Assembly (NCBI GenBank): GCA_028694545.1
Contig: JAQVKV010000065.1
Location: 1 to 8,121 of the forward strand
DNA: 8,121 nt
Direction: 5' to 3'
Source: Zavarzinia sp.
GTDB taxonomy: Bacteria > Pseudomonadota > Alphaproteobacteria > Zavarziniales > Zavarziniaceae
Part shown: positions 1 through 5,908 of the stretch, one piece after another
Numbering within the stretch: the stretch's first letter is position 1
How the letters are laid out: every line of letters starts with the position of its first letter
Notes under the pieces: model-generated
What the model saw: only the letters and a program-made list of their open reading frames with translations
The model's database searches: none
What the model was told of the DNA's origin: nothing
Position numbers and translations under genes: made by a program

Positions 1-444
1 GTGCCGCTCTATCAGTCGGGCGCCGAATACGCCACGGTGCGCCAGAATCAGCAGACCGCCAGTCAGCGCCTGTCGCAGGTGACCGAAGCCCAGCGTGGCG
101 TGATCGAGGCCGCGTCCAACGCCTATGAGCAATATCAGGCCGCGCGCGAAGTGATCGTGGCACAGCAGCAGGCCGTGGCCGCCAATACGCTGGCGCTCGA
201 AGGCGTGCGTCAGGAAGCGGCGGTCGGCTCGCGCACCGTGCTCGACGTGCTCGACGCCGAGCGCGAGTTGCTGAATTCGCGTGTCACCCTGATCAGGGCC
301 CAGGGGACCGAATATGCCGCCGCCTTCCAGCTGCTGTCGGCTGTTGGCCGGCTCAGTGCCGAGAACCTGAGCATCTCGGGTGATCACTACGATCCCTCGG
401 TGCATTACGACGCGACCCGTCGGCGCTGGATCGGCCTCGACTGA
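1..444 (+). CDS. tolC: TolC-family outer membrane efflux protein, C-terminal part (5' end outside window)
   Basis: This is the C-terminal 147 residues of an outer-membrane channel of the TolC/OEP family. Such proteins form a trimeric outer-membrane barrel with a long periplasmic helical tunnel used by type I secretion and RND efflux systems. The first visible residues (PLYQSGAEYATVRQ) match the conserved 'PLY-x-G' turn of the second repeat, so the GTG at base 1 is an internal Val codon and the true start lies upstream. A long Gln/Ala-rich coiled-coil stretch follows, then the hallmark 'G-S-R-T-V-L-D-V-L-D-A-E-R-E-L-L' near residues 76-91. The last helix ends near the 'SAVGRLSAENL' segment. 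The tail (YDP..HY......W.GL) is one I associate with alphaproteobacterial TolC proteins. The reading frame is intact to the TGA at 442-444. Family assignment is firm; which transporter it serves cannot be told from here. Confidence 0.93.
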   Translation: MPLYQSGAEYATVRQNQQTASQRLSQVTEAQRGVIEAASNAYEQYQAAREVIVAQQQAVAANTLALEGVRQEAAVGSRTVLDVLDAERELLNSRVTLIRAQGTEYAAAFQLLSAVGRLSAENLSISGDHYDPSVHYDATRRRWIGLD

Positions 445-449
445 GGCCT

Positions 450-487
450 GGCCTGCGGGTGTGCGACGGCTTTCGCGACACCCGGCC
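450..487 (+). terminator. Candidate terminator hairpin after tolC
   Basis: Six bases after the tolC stop an inverted repeat pairs GGGTGT (457-462) with ACACCC (478-483). An outer GGCC/GGCC pairing (450-453 with 484-487) extends it across a three-base bulge. It is followed by TTCCCATTG rather than a real T tract, so it may be a weak or Rho-assisted terminator, or only an mRNA 3'-end stabiliser. A second small hairpin, GGCCG-AAGG-CGGCC (521-534), lies further into the same 141-base gap before the popZ-like gene. I see no convincing -35/-10 pair in the gap. Confidence 0.4.
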
Positions 488-585
488 TTCCCATTGCCCC
501 GCGCGTAACGTAGTTTGGACGGCCGAAGGCGGCCTAGAGCGCCGCGCGACGGTTTCTGTGCGCCGCCCTGGCGCGGGGACGAGGC

Positions 586-1242
586 ATGAGCGACGAGTTG
601 AAACGGGACAATGCCGGCGGTGCAAGCGCGGGCGACCCGTCGATGGAAGATATCCTGGCGTCGATCCGCCGCATCATCGCGGAGGATGGTGAGGCGCGCG
701 AGGCGGAGGCCCCGGCGGCCGATTCCGTACTCGATTTGACGGAAATGGTGGCGGACGACGGCAGCGTCGTCTCCCTGTCGCCGCGCGGCGACGTCCCGCC
801 CGAGACCACGGCGCCGGAGGAGGCCATGACCGCCGAGGAGCTTCCCGTGGTCGAAGTGCCCGAGTCCGAGGCGCCGCAAGTTCCGCCGCCGATGGCGCCC
901 GATCCTTCGCCGCTGGAGAATTTCGCCGGGGAAGAGGCGACCGCCGCCCCGGTCGTATCCCGAGAGGACCCCGCAATGTCGAGTGATGTTCCGCCGATGG
1001 AATCCCTGGTTTCGGGTTCGGTGGCCAATCAGGCGCGCAATGCCTTCGCGCAGCTTGCCGACGCCGCAAGGCCGCCTGTACAGCCGCGGGAAGTATCGGG
1101 CGAGGGCCGTACGGTGGAGCAGTTGGCCGAGGACCTATTGCGTCCCATGCTGAAGGCCTGGCTCGACGCCAACCTGCCGACGCTCGTCGAACGCGCGGTG
1201 GCGCAGGAACTGGCGCGCATCACGGGTCGCGACCCCAAGTAA
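586..1242 (+). CDS. popZ: PopZ-like polar organizing protein (DUF2497 family)
   Basis: The protein has 218 residues. In Caulobacter, PopZ self-assembles into a polar matrix that anchors the ParB-parS centromere and recruits cell-cycle regulators. The family architecture is visible here. A short N-terminal amphipathic helix, MEDILASIRRIIAED, lies at residues 20-34 and corresponds to the partner-binding helix. A conserved 'VLDLTEM' patch is at 48-54. A long acidic, Pro/Glu/Ala-rich, probably disordered linker runs from about 55 to 138. The C-terminal oligomerisation helices start at 'ESLVSGSVANQARNAFAQLA' (139-158) and continue through the conserved 'LRPMLKAWLDANLPTLVERA' (185-204) to the end. 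The ATG at 586 has only a GAGG close upstream. Met20 could also start the conserved helix, but the longer form matches family practice. It lies between tolC and valS. The family call is secure; the symbol assumes the alphaproteobacterial role is conserved. Confidence 0.9.
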   Translation: MSDELKRDNAGGASAGDPSMEDILASIRRIIAEDGEAREAEAPAADSVLDLTEMVADDGSVVSLSPRGDVPPETTAPEEAMTAEELPVVEVPESEAPQVPPPMAPDPSPLENFAGEEATAAPVVSREDPAMSSDVPPMESLVSGSVANQARNAFAQLADAARPPVQPREVSGEGRTVEQLAEDLLRPMLKAWLDANLPTLVERAVAQELARITGRDPK

Positions 1243-1278
1243 CTTCGGGGGCCCGTTCCGGCTCCCCTGCCTTCCAGA

Positions 1279-1319
1279 CCGGCCAGCCGACGCGTTCCGC
1301 GCGATGGCCGGATGCTTTT
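1279..1319 (+). terminator. Nested hairpin plus T run between popZ-like gene and valS
   Basis: A perfect 7-base inverted repeat, CCGGCCA (1279-1285) and TGGCCGG (1305-1311), encloses a second perfect stem, CGCG-TTC-CGCG (1291-1301). A TTTT run (1316-1319) follows, 12 bases before the valS start codon. The shape fits a rho-independent terminator for the popZ-like gene. Because it sits directly in front of valS it could also act as an attenuator or leader element. The T run is short and starts four bases after the stem, so termination strength is uncertain. Confidence 0.5.
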
Positions 1320-1330
1320 GAGATTCGATC

Positions 1331-4003
1331 ATGCTCGAAAAGACTTACGATCCCGCCGAAATCGAACCCCGGCTCTATGAGTCCTGGGAGGAATCCGGCG
1401 CCTTCAAGGCCGGCCGCAACAAGGATGGCGAACCCTTCACCATCGTGATTCCGCCGCCGAACGTCACCGGCAGCCTGCACATGGGCCATGCCCTGAACAA
1501 CACGCTTCAGGATATTCTTTGCCGCTTCGAGCGCATGCGCGGTCGCGACGTGCTGTGGCAGCCGGGCACGGACCACGCGGGCATCGCGACCCAGATGGTG
1601 GTCGAGCGGCAATTGGCGCAATCGGGCCAAAATACCGGCCGGCGCGAGCTGGGGCGCGAGGAATTCGTGCGCCGGGTCTGGGCCTGGAAGGAAGTCTCGG
1701 GCGGCACCATCACGCGCCAGCTCCGCCGTCTCGGTGCTTCCTGCGACTGGAGCCGCGAGCGTTTCACCATGGACGAGGGCCTGTCGGCCGCCGTGCGCCG
1801 GGTCTTCGTCACGCTCTATCGGCAGGGCCTGCTCTACAAGGACAAGCGCCTCGTCAACTGGGACCCGCATTTCCTGACCGCGATCTCGGACCTCGAGGTC
1901 GAGAGCCGGGAAGTGAAAGGCCAGATGTGGCACATCCGCTACCCGGTCGAGGGTGGAGACGAGTCGATCGTGGTCGCCACCACGCGGCCCGAGACCATGC
2001 TGGGCGATACCGGCGTCGCCGTCCATCCGGACGACGAGCGTTACACCCATCTGGTCGGCAAGCATGTGATCCTGCCGCTGACTGGTCGCCGCATTCCGAT
2101 CGTCGCCGACAGCTATTCCGATCCCGAGAAGGGCACGGGCGCGGTGAAGATCACCCCGGCGCATGACTTCAACGATTTCGAGGTCGGCAAGCGCAACAAT
2201 CTCGAACAGATCTCGGTCCTCGACATCCACGCAAGGATCATCGACGCCGATTTCATTCCGAAGGCCTATCGCGGCCTCGACCGCTTCGAGGCGCGCAAGC
2301 GCATCGTCGAGGACCTGGAGGCCCAGGGCTTCCTGGTCGAGGTCAAGGACCACGTGCTGATGCAGCCCTTCGGTGACCGTTCCGGCGTTGTCATCGAACC
2401 CATGCTGACCGACCAGTGGTATGTCGATGCGATCACTCTGGCGAAGCCGGCGATCGAGGCGGTCCGCAAGGGCGACACGGTCTTCGTGCCGAAGAACTGG
2501 GACAAAACCTATTTCGAGTGGATGAACAACATCCAGCCCTGGTGCGTCTCGCGCCAGCTCTGGTGGGGCCATCAGATCCCGGCGTGGTACGGGCCGGACG
2601 GTCATGTCTTCGTCGAGGAGACGGAAGAGGAAGCCAGCACCGCCGCCGCCGCCCACTACGGCGCCGAGACCGCGCTGACCCGGGACGAGGACGTGCTCGA
2701 CACCTGGTTCTCCTCGGCGCTGTGGCCGTTCTCGACGCTCGGCTGGCCGGAACAGACCGAGACGCTGAAGCGCCATTACAAGACCGACGTGCTGGTGACC
2801 GGCTTCGACATCATCTTCTTCTGGGTCGCCCGGATGATGATGATGGGGCTGCATTTCATGGACGAAGTGCCGTTCCACACGGTTTACATCCACGCCCTCG
2901 TCCGCGACGAGAAGGGGCAGAAGATGTCGAAGTCGAAGGGGAACGTCATCGATCCCCTCGACCTGATCGAGAAATTCGGCGCCGACGCCCTGCGCTTCAC
3001 CCTGGCCGCCATGGCGGCGCAGGGCCGCGATATCAAGCTGTCGACCCAGCGCGTCGAGGGCTATCGCAACTTCGCGACCAAGCTCTGGAATGCCGCGCGT
3101 TTCGCCGAGATGAACGAATGCCGCGTGCCGCCGGACTTCGCGCCGGCCTCGGCCACGCATACGATCAATCGCTGGATCCTGGGCGAGGCGGAGCGGGTGA
3201 CCGCCGCCACGGTCGAGGCGCTGGAAGCCTATCGCTTCAACGAGGCGGCGGGCGGCGTCTACCAGTTCGTCTGGGGGACCTTCTGCGACTGGTATCTCGA
3301 GCTGATCAAGCCGCTGCTGAACGGCGAGGACGAGACCCTGAAGGCCGAGACGCGGGCCACCACGGCCCATGTCCTCGACCGTATCCTCGTCCTGCTGCAC
3401 CCCTTCATGCCCTTCATCACCGAAGAGCTGTGGCACAAGATGGCGGAAGGGGCGGGCATCGCCCGTGCCAGCGATCTGGTGCTGGCGCCCTGGCCCGTCG
3501 TCGATGCCGCGCTGGCGGACGCGGACGCGGACGCCGAGGTGCGTTGGGTGATCGACCTCGTCACAGAGGTACGCGCCCTGCGGGCCGAGGCCAATGTGCC
3601 GGCCGGCGCGAAGCTCGACCTCGTGCTGGTCGGCGCGGATGCGACCGTGCGTGATCGGGCCGAGCGCCATCAGGACCTGATCGGGCGCCTGGCCCGCCTC
3701 GCCGGTATCGGTTTCGCCGACACGGCGCCCAAGGGTTCGGTGCAGATCGTCGTCGCCGGGACCACGGCGGCGCTCGCCCTTGGCGACGTCATCGATCTCA
3801 CGGCCGAGCGCAAGCGCCTCGAGAAGGAAATCGCCAAGGCGGATCAGGAATTGGCCAAGATCGACGGCAAGCTGGCCAATCCGGCCTTCGTCGCCAAGGC
3901 CCCGCCCGAGGTGATCGAGGAACAGCAGGAACGGCGCGAGGCGACGGCCAAGGCCCGCGCCAAGCTGTCCGACGCGCTGGCCCGGCTCGTCGCCAGCCTC
4001 TGA
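1331..4003 (+). CDS. valS: Valyl-tRNA synthetase
   Basis: The 890-residue protein charges tRNA(Val) with valine in the cytoplasm and is essential for translation. It is a class Ia synthetase with all parts visible. The HIGH signature appears as HMGH at residues 50-53 inside '[17 protein letters not shown]'. The inserted CP1 editing domain carries TTRPET at 217-222, followed by the '[13 protein letters not shown]' stretch; in this family it hydrolyses mischarged Thr-tRNA(Val). The KMSKS signature is at 531-535 ([10 protein letters not shown]), followed by the anticodon-binding helical domain. A C-terminal coiled-coil arm starts near residue 823 ([12 protein letters not shown]) and is typical of ValRS. 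Length is within the family range. The start [20 protein letters not shown] matches the usual N-terminus, although the Shine-Dalgarno is weak (GAG about nine bases upstream). An acidic [10 protein letters not shown] patch near residues 726-735 is encoded by a short GCGGAC tandem. No frameshift or missing catalytic motif is seen. Confidence 0.98.
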   Translation: MLEKTYDPAEIEPRLYESWEESGAFKAGRNKDGEPFTIVIPPPNVTGSLHMGHALNNTLQDILCRFERMRGRDVLWQPGTDHAGIATQMVVERQLAQSGQNTGRRELGREEFVRRVWAWKEVSGGTITRQLRRLGASCDWSRERFTMDEGLSAAVRRVFVTLYRQGLLYKDKRLVNWDPHFLTAISDLEVESREVKGQMWHIRYPVEGGDESIVVATTRPETMLGDTGVAVHPDDERYTHLVGKHVILPLTGRRIPIVADSYSDPEKGTGAVKITPAHDFNDFEVGKRNNLEQISVLDIHARIIDADFIPKAYRGLDRFEARKRIVEDLEAQGFLVEVKDHVLMQPFGDRSGVVIEPMLTDQWYVDAITLAKPAIEAVRKGDTVFVPKNWDKTYFEWMNNIQPWCVSRQLWWGHQIPAWYGPDGHVFVEETEEEASTAAAAHYGAETALTRDEDVLDTWFSSALWPFSTLGWPEQTETLKRHYKTDVLVTGFDIIFFWVARMMMMGLHFMDEVPFHTVYIHALVRDEKGQKMSKSKGNVIDPLDLIEKFGADALRFTLAAMAAQGRDIKLSTQRVEGYRNFATKLWNAARFAEMNECRVPPDFAPASATHTINRWILGEAERVTAATVEALEAYRFNEAAGGVYQFVWGTFCDWYLELIKPLLNGEDETLKAETRATTAHVLDRILVLLHPFMPFITEELWHKMAEGAGIARASDLVLAPWPVVDAALADADADAEVRWVIDLVTEVRALRAEANVPAGAKLDLVLVGADATVRDRAERHQDLIGRLARLAGIGFADTAPKGSVQIVVAGTTAALALGDVIDLTAERKRLEKEIAKADQELAKIDGKLANPAFVAKAPPEVIEEQQERREATAKARAKLSDALARLVASL

Positions 4004-4009
4004 TCCAGC

Positions 4010-4043
4010 AATCCCGGTCCGCCGGCAGCGTGGCCGGGATTTG
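4010..4043 (+). terminator. Terminator hairpin after valS
   Basis: Six bases past the valS stop, AATCCCGG (4010-4017) pairs perfectly with CCGGGATT (4034-4041). Past a single T bulge, CC (4019-4020) can also pair with GG (4032-4033). The stem runs into ATTTG, giving a short T run. This is the best-formed terminator-like structure in the window and suggests that the downstream membrane-protein gene is transcribed separately. Confidence 0.6.
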
Positions 4044-4119
4044 CCGCCCTGGTAACGGTTCGTAAAGCGATTTCACGGATGATTCCGTGTTCGTCGCGGA
4101 TCGGGTTCGGGGGTCGTGC

Positions 4120-4809
4120 ATGTCCTACAACGTCGAGAATGGCGCTTCGGGCTATCGGTCGACCGGATCCAGGGCGCTGTTGCTCGGCGCGTTGTGCCTT
4201 GCGCTGGCGATTGTCTCGGTCGCACTCCTGCATCGCTTTCTGATGTTGATGGAGGATCCGGCGCAGGCCGAGATCCGGCACGGTATAGAATCCTGGAAGC
4301 GGGTCGAGGCCGGCCTGCTGCTCTGCCTTGCCCTCGCCCTGGTTCATTACCTGTTGGGGGTGCGCGCGAATATGGCGCCGCTCGGGGTCAGCGATTCCGT
4401 CTGGCCGCCCATGCTCGTTCTCATCCTGGCGCTGGTGCCCGGGCTCAATATGGCGCTCGTCGCCCTCATGCTGCGCGAGACGTGGCAGGCCAGCGATCCT
4501 TCGCGCGCCCAATCCCTGTTCGTGAACTGGCGGCAATCCTCCGGTGGCGGCCTTGCCTTCCTGTGGCTGTTCCTGATGCTGCTGTCGCTGCCCCTGTCGC
4601 TCGGGCCGTGGCTGCTGCTCGGCTTCGAGAACGTGGTGGCGGAACGGCCGGCCGGCCTGTTCGGCGCCGTGCCGCTCTCGCTGCTCGGGGCGCTGCTGTC
4701 GATGGGGGCTGCGCCGGTGCTGGCCGTGCTCGCCTTCCGGCTTACCCGTCGTCAGGACCTGCGCGCCATGCGCCCCGACGTCGGCGCGCTGCCGGCCTGG
4801 GGGCGCTGA
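4120..4809 (+). CDS. Five-helix integral membrane protein, possibly DUF4328-like
   Basis: No characterised function is recognised. Read from ATG 4120 the protein has 229 residues and five hydrophobic spans, at about 19-44, 63-82, 95-118, 144-169 and 180-207. A basic patch (RLTRRQDLRAMR) follows the last span. The central part has a 'W...L..ALVPGLN......LRETWQASDP' pattern, then a Trp and 'SGGG' before the next helix. This recalls DUF4328 membrane proteins ('P-x-x-N ... RE-x-W-x-AS'), but the double Trp usual there is not obvious, so I hold this loosely. A GTG at 4087 would add 11 residues (FVADRVRGSC). I prefer ATG 4120 because GGGGG lies about four to eight bases upstream and because the GTG falls inside a hairpin. 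The gene follows the valS terminator and converges on the cupin gene with 23 bases between the stop codons. Confidence 0.75.
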   Translation: MSYNVENGASGYRSTGSRALLLGALCLALAIVSVALLHRFLMLMEDPAQAEIRHGIESWKRVEAGLLLCLALALVHYLLGVRANMAPLGVSDSVWPPMLVLILALVPGLNMALVALMLRETWQASDPSRAQSLFVNWRQSSGGGLAFLWLFLMLLSLPLSLGPWLLLGFENVVAERPAGLFGAVPLSLLGALLSMGAAPVLAVLAFRLTRRQDLRAMRPDVGALPAWGR

Positions 4810-4832
4810 ACCCCCGGACCGGGCACCACCCC

Positions 4833-5252
4833 TTACCAGGGCTTGGGCGTGGGGACGGGGCAGGGCCCCTCGGCGTCGATCGTGCCGAAATCAGCCGGCC
4901 CGACGATTTCCAGATATTCCATGTCCGGCGAATAGTCATAAAGGTAGTGGGTGATGCCGGGGCGCTGATGCACGCAGTCGCCCGCCTCGACCAGCGTGTC
5001 CTTGTCTTCGTACATGAAGCGGGCCCAACCCTTCAGCATGATCACGATATGGAAATCGGCCTTGTGCCGGTGCCAGCCCGTGCCCGCTTCCGGCGCCTCG
5101 TTGGCTTTCACCAGATGGGCGATGACCTTGCCGCCCGTCGCCTCGGCGATGCCGAGATCGCGATACAGGAAGAAATCGCGCAGGCCGCCCGAAACATAGG
5201 GGGTATCACCGGCCTTGATATGGGAGAAAGTCGTGGCGCTGTCAGTTGTCAT
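4833..5252 (-). CDS. Single-domain cupin protein
   Basis: The protein has 139 residues and a small beta-barrel cupin fold, probably metal-binding and cytoplasmic since no signal peptide is visible. Cupin motif 1 is seen as GWHRHKADFHIVIMLKG (residues 59-75). His61 and His63 are the HxH ligands and Gly75 has the expected spacing, but the usual Glu position is His68. Motif 2 is AGDCVHQRPGITH (90-102), with His102 as the last ligand. The overall pattern is that of stand-alone cupins annotated only as 'cupin domain-containing protein'. Substrate and reaction (dioxygenase, isomerase or binding protein) cannot be assigned. The ATG at 5252 has a good AGGAG seven bases upstream, which fixes the start. 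It is the last - strand gene before the convergent membrane-protein gene, and it lies 102 bases after the small secreted protein, so it may share a transcript with that gene. Confidence 0.88.
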   Translation of the reverse strand: MTTDSATTFSHIKAGDTPYVSGGLRDFFLYRDLGIAEATGGKVIAHLVKANEAPEAGTGWHRHKADFHIVIMLKGWARFMYEDKDTLVEAGDCVHQRPGITHYLYDYSPDMEYLEIVGPADFGTIDAEGPCPVPTPKPW

Positions 5253-5259
5253 GGAAGCA

Positions 5260-5291
5260 CTCCTTCACCGGCAAGGGTCATCGACCGGTGA
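5260..5291 (-). promoter_or_regulatory. Cupin Shine-Dalgarno with adjoining leader hairpin
   Basis: On the - strand AAGGAG (5265-5260) is the ribosome site for the cupin ATG at 5252, spaced seven bases. Directly upstream a perfect 7-base inverted repeat, TCACCGG (5291-5285) and CCGGTGA (5271-5265), with a 13-base loop abuts the site and shares its first A. In the mRNA this stem would end at the ribosome site and could affect access to it. The ribosome site is well supported; a regulatory role for the stem is inference. Confidence 0.55.
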
Positions 5292-5307
5292 TCAGTGTCC
5301 ATGAATC

Positions 5308-5362
5308 TGCCGCGGTGCGGCAAGATGGATTCCGCGCCGCAATATCGTCCGGTATCAACCGG
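5308..5362 (-). other. Two short inverted repeats at the 3' end of the small secreted protein gene
   Basis: CCGGT-ATCA-ACCGG (5349-5362) spans the stop codon of the gene ending at 5355. TGCCGC-GGT-GCGGCA (5308-5322) lies about 33 bases past that stop in the direction of transcription. Neither is followed by a T run on the - strand, so they look more like mRNA end-stabilising or intercistronic stems than strong terminators. Readthrough into the cupin gene therefore remains possible. Confidence 0.35.
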
Positions 5363-5849
5363 CGATGCAGCGATCCATGGCCTGGACCGCCGTCACGATC
5401 CCGGCTTGGGCGAGACAGCGGGCCATGGCGGTGTCCTCGCAGACGAAGCGGATGGGAGCGCTGCCGGTGATCGCATAAGCCCAGCCGGTTGAGCCCCGGG
5501 AGTTGCGGCACAGGGCGCGCCAGCCGTCGTTGTCGTTGGCCTTCCAGGTCACGCGATAGCGCCAGAGATCGTGCAGGAAGGGGTCGGCGCTTGCACCGAC
5601 GATGGCGTAGGTAAAGGAGCCGTCCCGGAAAGTAGTGCCGATCAGGTCCGCCGCCGCCAGCTTGCGGCCGTCGCCGGCCTCCCCGGTCAGACGGGAATCC
5701 TCGACCGCCACCGTCTGAAGCATGTCGGCCCGCGCCGGCATCGCGGCCAGCGCGGCGAACAGCACAGGCGCCGCCAGGCCCCATAGACCAGCGAAGACGC
5801 TGGTGCCCGCGAGTATCCAGTTAGTCGTGAAACGGCCGTTCTTCGTCAT
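5355..5849 (-). CDS. Small secreted protein, weakly ADYC-domain-like
   Basis: Read from ATG 5849 the protein has 164 residues and no firmly recognised function. The N-terminus is a clear Sec signal peptide: a Lys/Arg-containing start (MTKNGR), a hydrophobic core at about 11-36, and a PARA-D cleavage site after Ala41. The mature part opens with VEDSRLTGEAGDGRKLAAADLIGTTFRDG, which has the repeated 'S-x-L-x-G ... G-x-x-L ... DLIG' look of ADYC-domain secreted proteins (the listed run is residues 47-75). Near the end, a WRALCRN segment, FVCEDTAMARCLAQAGI and a final RC give four Cys that could form disulfides in the periplasm. The literal ADYC tetrad is absent. The frame is open upstream to 6023, but that part overlaps the acylase gene and lacks sense. 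ATG 5849 has AAGGG four bases upstream. It follows the acylase gene after 59 bases that hold a CRP-like site. Confidence 0.72.
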   Translation of the reverse strand: MTKNGRFTTNWILAGTSVFAGLWGLAAPVLFAALAAMPARADMLQTVAVEDSRLTGEAGDGRKLAAADLIGTTFRDGSFTYAIVGASADPFLHDLWRYRVTWKANDNDGWRALCRNSRGSTGWAYAITGSAPIRFVCEDTAMARCLAQAGIVTAVQAMDRCIAG

Positions 5850-5858
5850 CGTGCCCTT

Positions 5859-5864
5859 AGCATA
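5859..5864 (-). promoter_or_regulatory. Candidate -10 element for the small secreted protein gene
   Basis: TATGCT on the - strand (four of six matches to TATAAT) lies 28 bases from the centre of the CRP-like palindrome. A class II CRP promoter (site centred at -41.5) would start transcription near 5851, which puts this hexamer at about -13 to -8. Transcripts would then begin about two bases before the ATG at 5849, nearly leaderless, which conflicts with using the AAGGG at 5858-5854 as a ribosome site. The call is tentative. Confidence 0.3.
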
Positions 5865-5884
5865 TGCAGCAATGAGAGCATTTC

Positions 5885-5900
5885 TGTGACGATGATCACA
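5885..5900. promoter_or_regulatory. Perfect CRP/CAP core palindrome (TGTGA-N6-TCACA)
   Basis: The sequence TGTGACGATGATCACA matches the enterobacterial CRP core consensus TGTGA-N6-TCACA at all ten defined positions. It lies in the 59-base gap between the acylase stop (5909) and the start of the small secreted protein gene (5849), centred 43.5 bases from that ATG. Placement between genes and near a -10-like element favours a true site for a CRP/FNR-superfamily regulator. Which alphaproteobacterial regulator would bind it cannot be told, since several members recognise related half-sites. Confidence 0.55.
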
Positions 5901-5908
5901 AGCCTGGA

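Noticed and set aside
289..298. CCTGATCAGG palindrome inside tolC
   Set aside because: It is a single 10-base palindrome in coding sequence with no partner site, likely chance in GC-rich DNA.
534..1069. Antisense frames opposite the popZ-like gene
   Set aside because: They are Ser/Arg/Pro-rich shadows of the real gene, with no motif or ribosome site of their own.
1322..1326. GANTC (CcrM-type) site five bases before valS ATG
   Set aside because: Several other GANTC sites occur in coding sequence in the window (for example 1379-1383), so its position is not distinctive.
2416..3654. A 412-codon + strand frame inside valS
   Set aside because: It is an out-of-frame shadow of valS, Arg/Gly/Ala-rich, with no family resemblance.
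1220..3670. An 816-codon open frame on the - strand opposite valS
   Set aside because: It lies almost wholly antisense to a fully intact, strongly conserved valS. Its translation is His/Arg/Gly/Asp-rich with no recognisable domain, as expected from the complement of a GC-rich gene. Its length alone is not evidence of coding.
4810..4832. Possible bidirectional terminator between the convergent membrane and cupin genes
   Set aside because: Only a short CCCGG/CCGGG repeat with a one-base spacer is present (4813-4823), and no T run lies on either side. That is too little to call.
4116..5291. A 391-codon + strand frame across the membrane gene and the cupin gene
   Set aside because: It overlaps two better-supported genes in other frames. 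The translation is Arg/Ala/Gly-rich, without hydrophobic spans or motifs.
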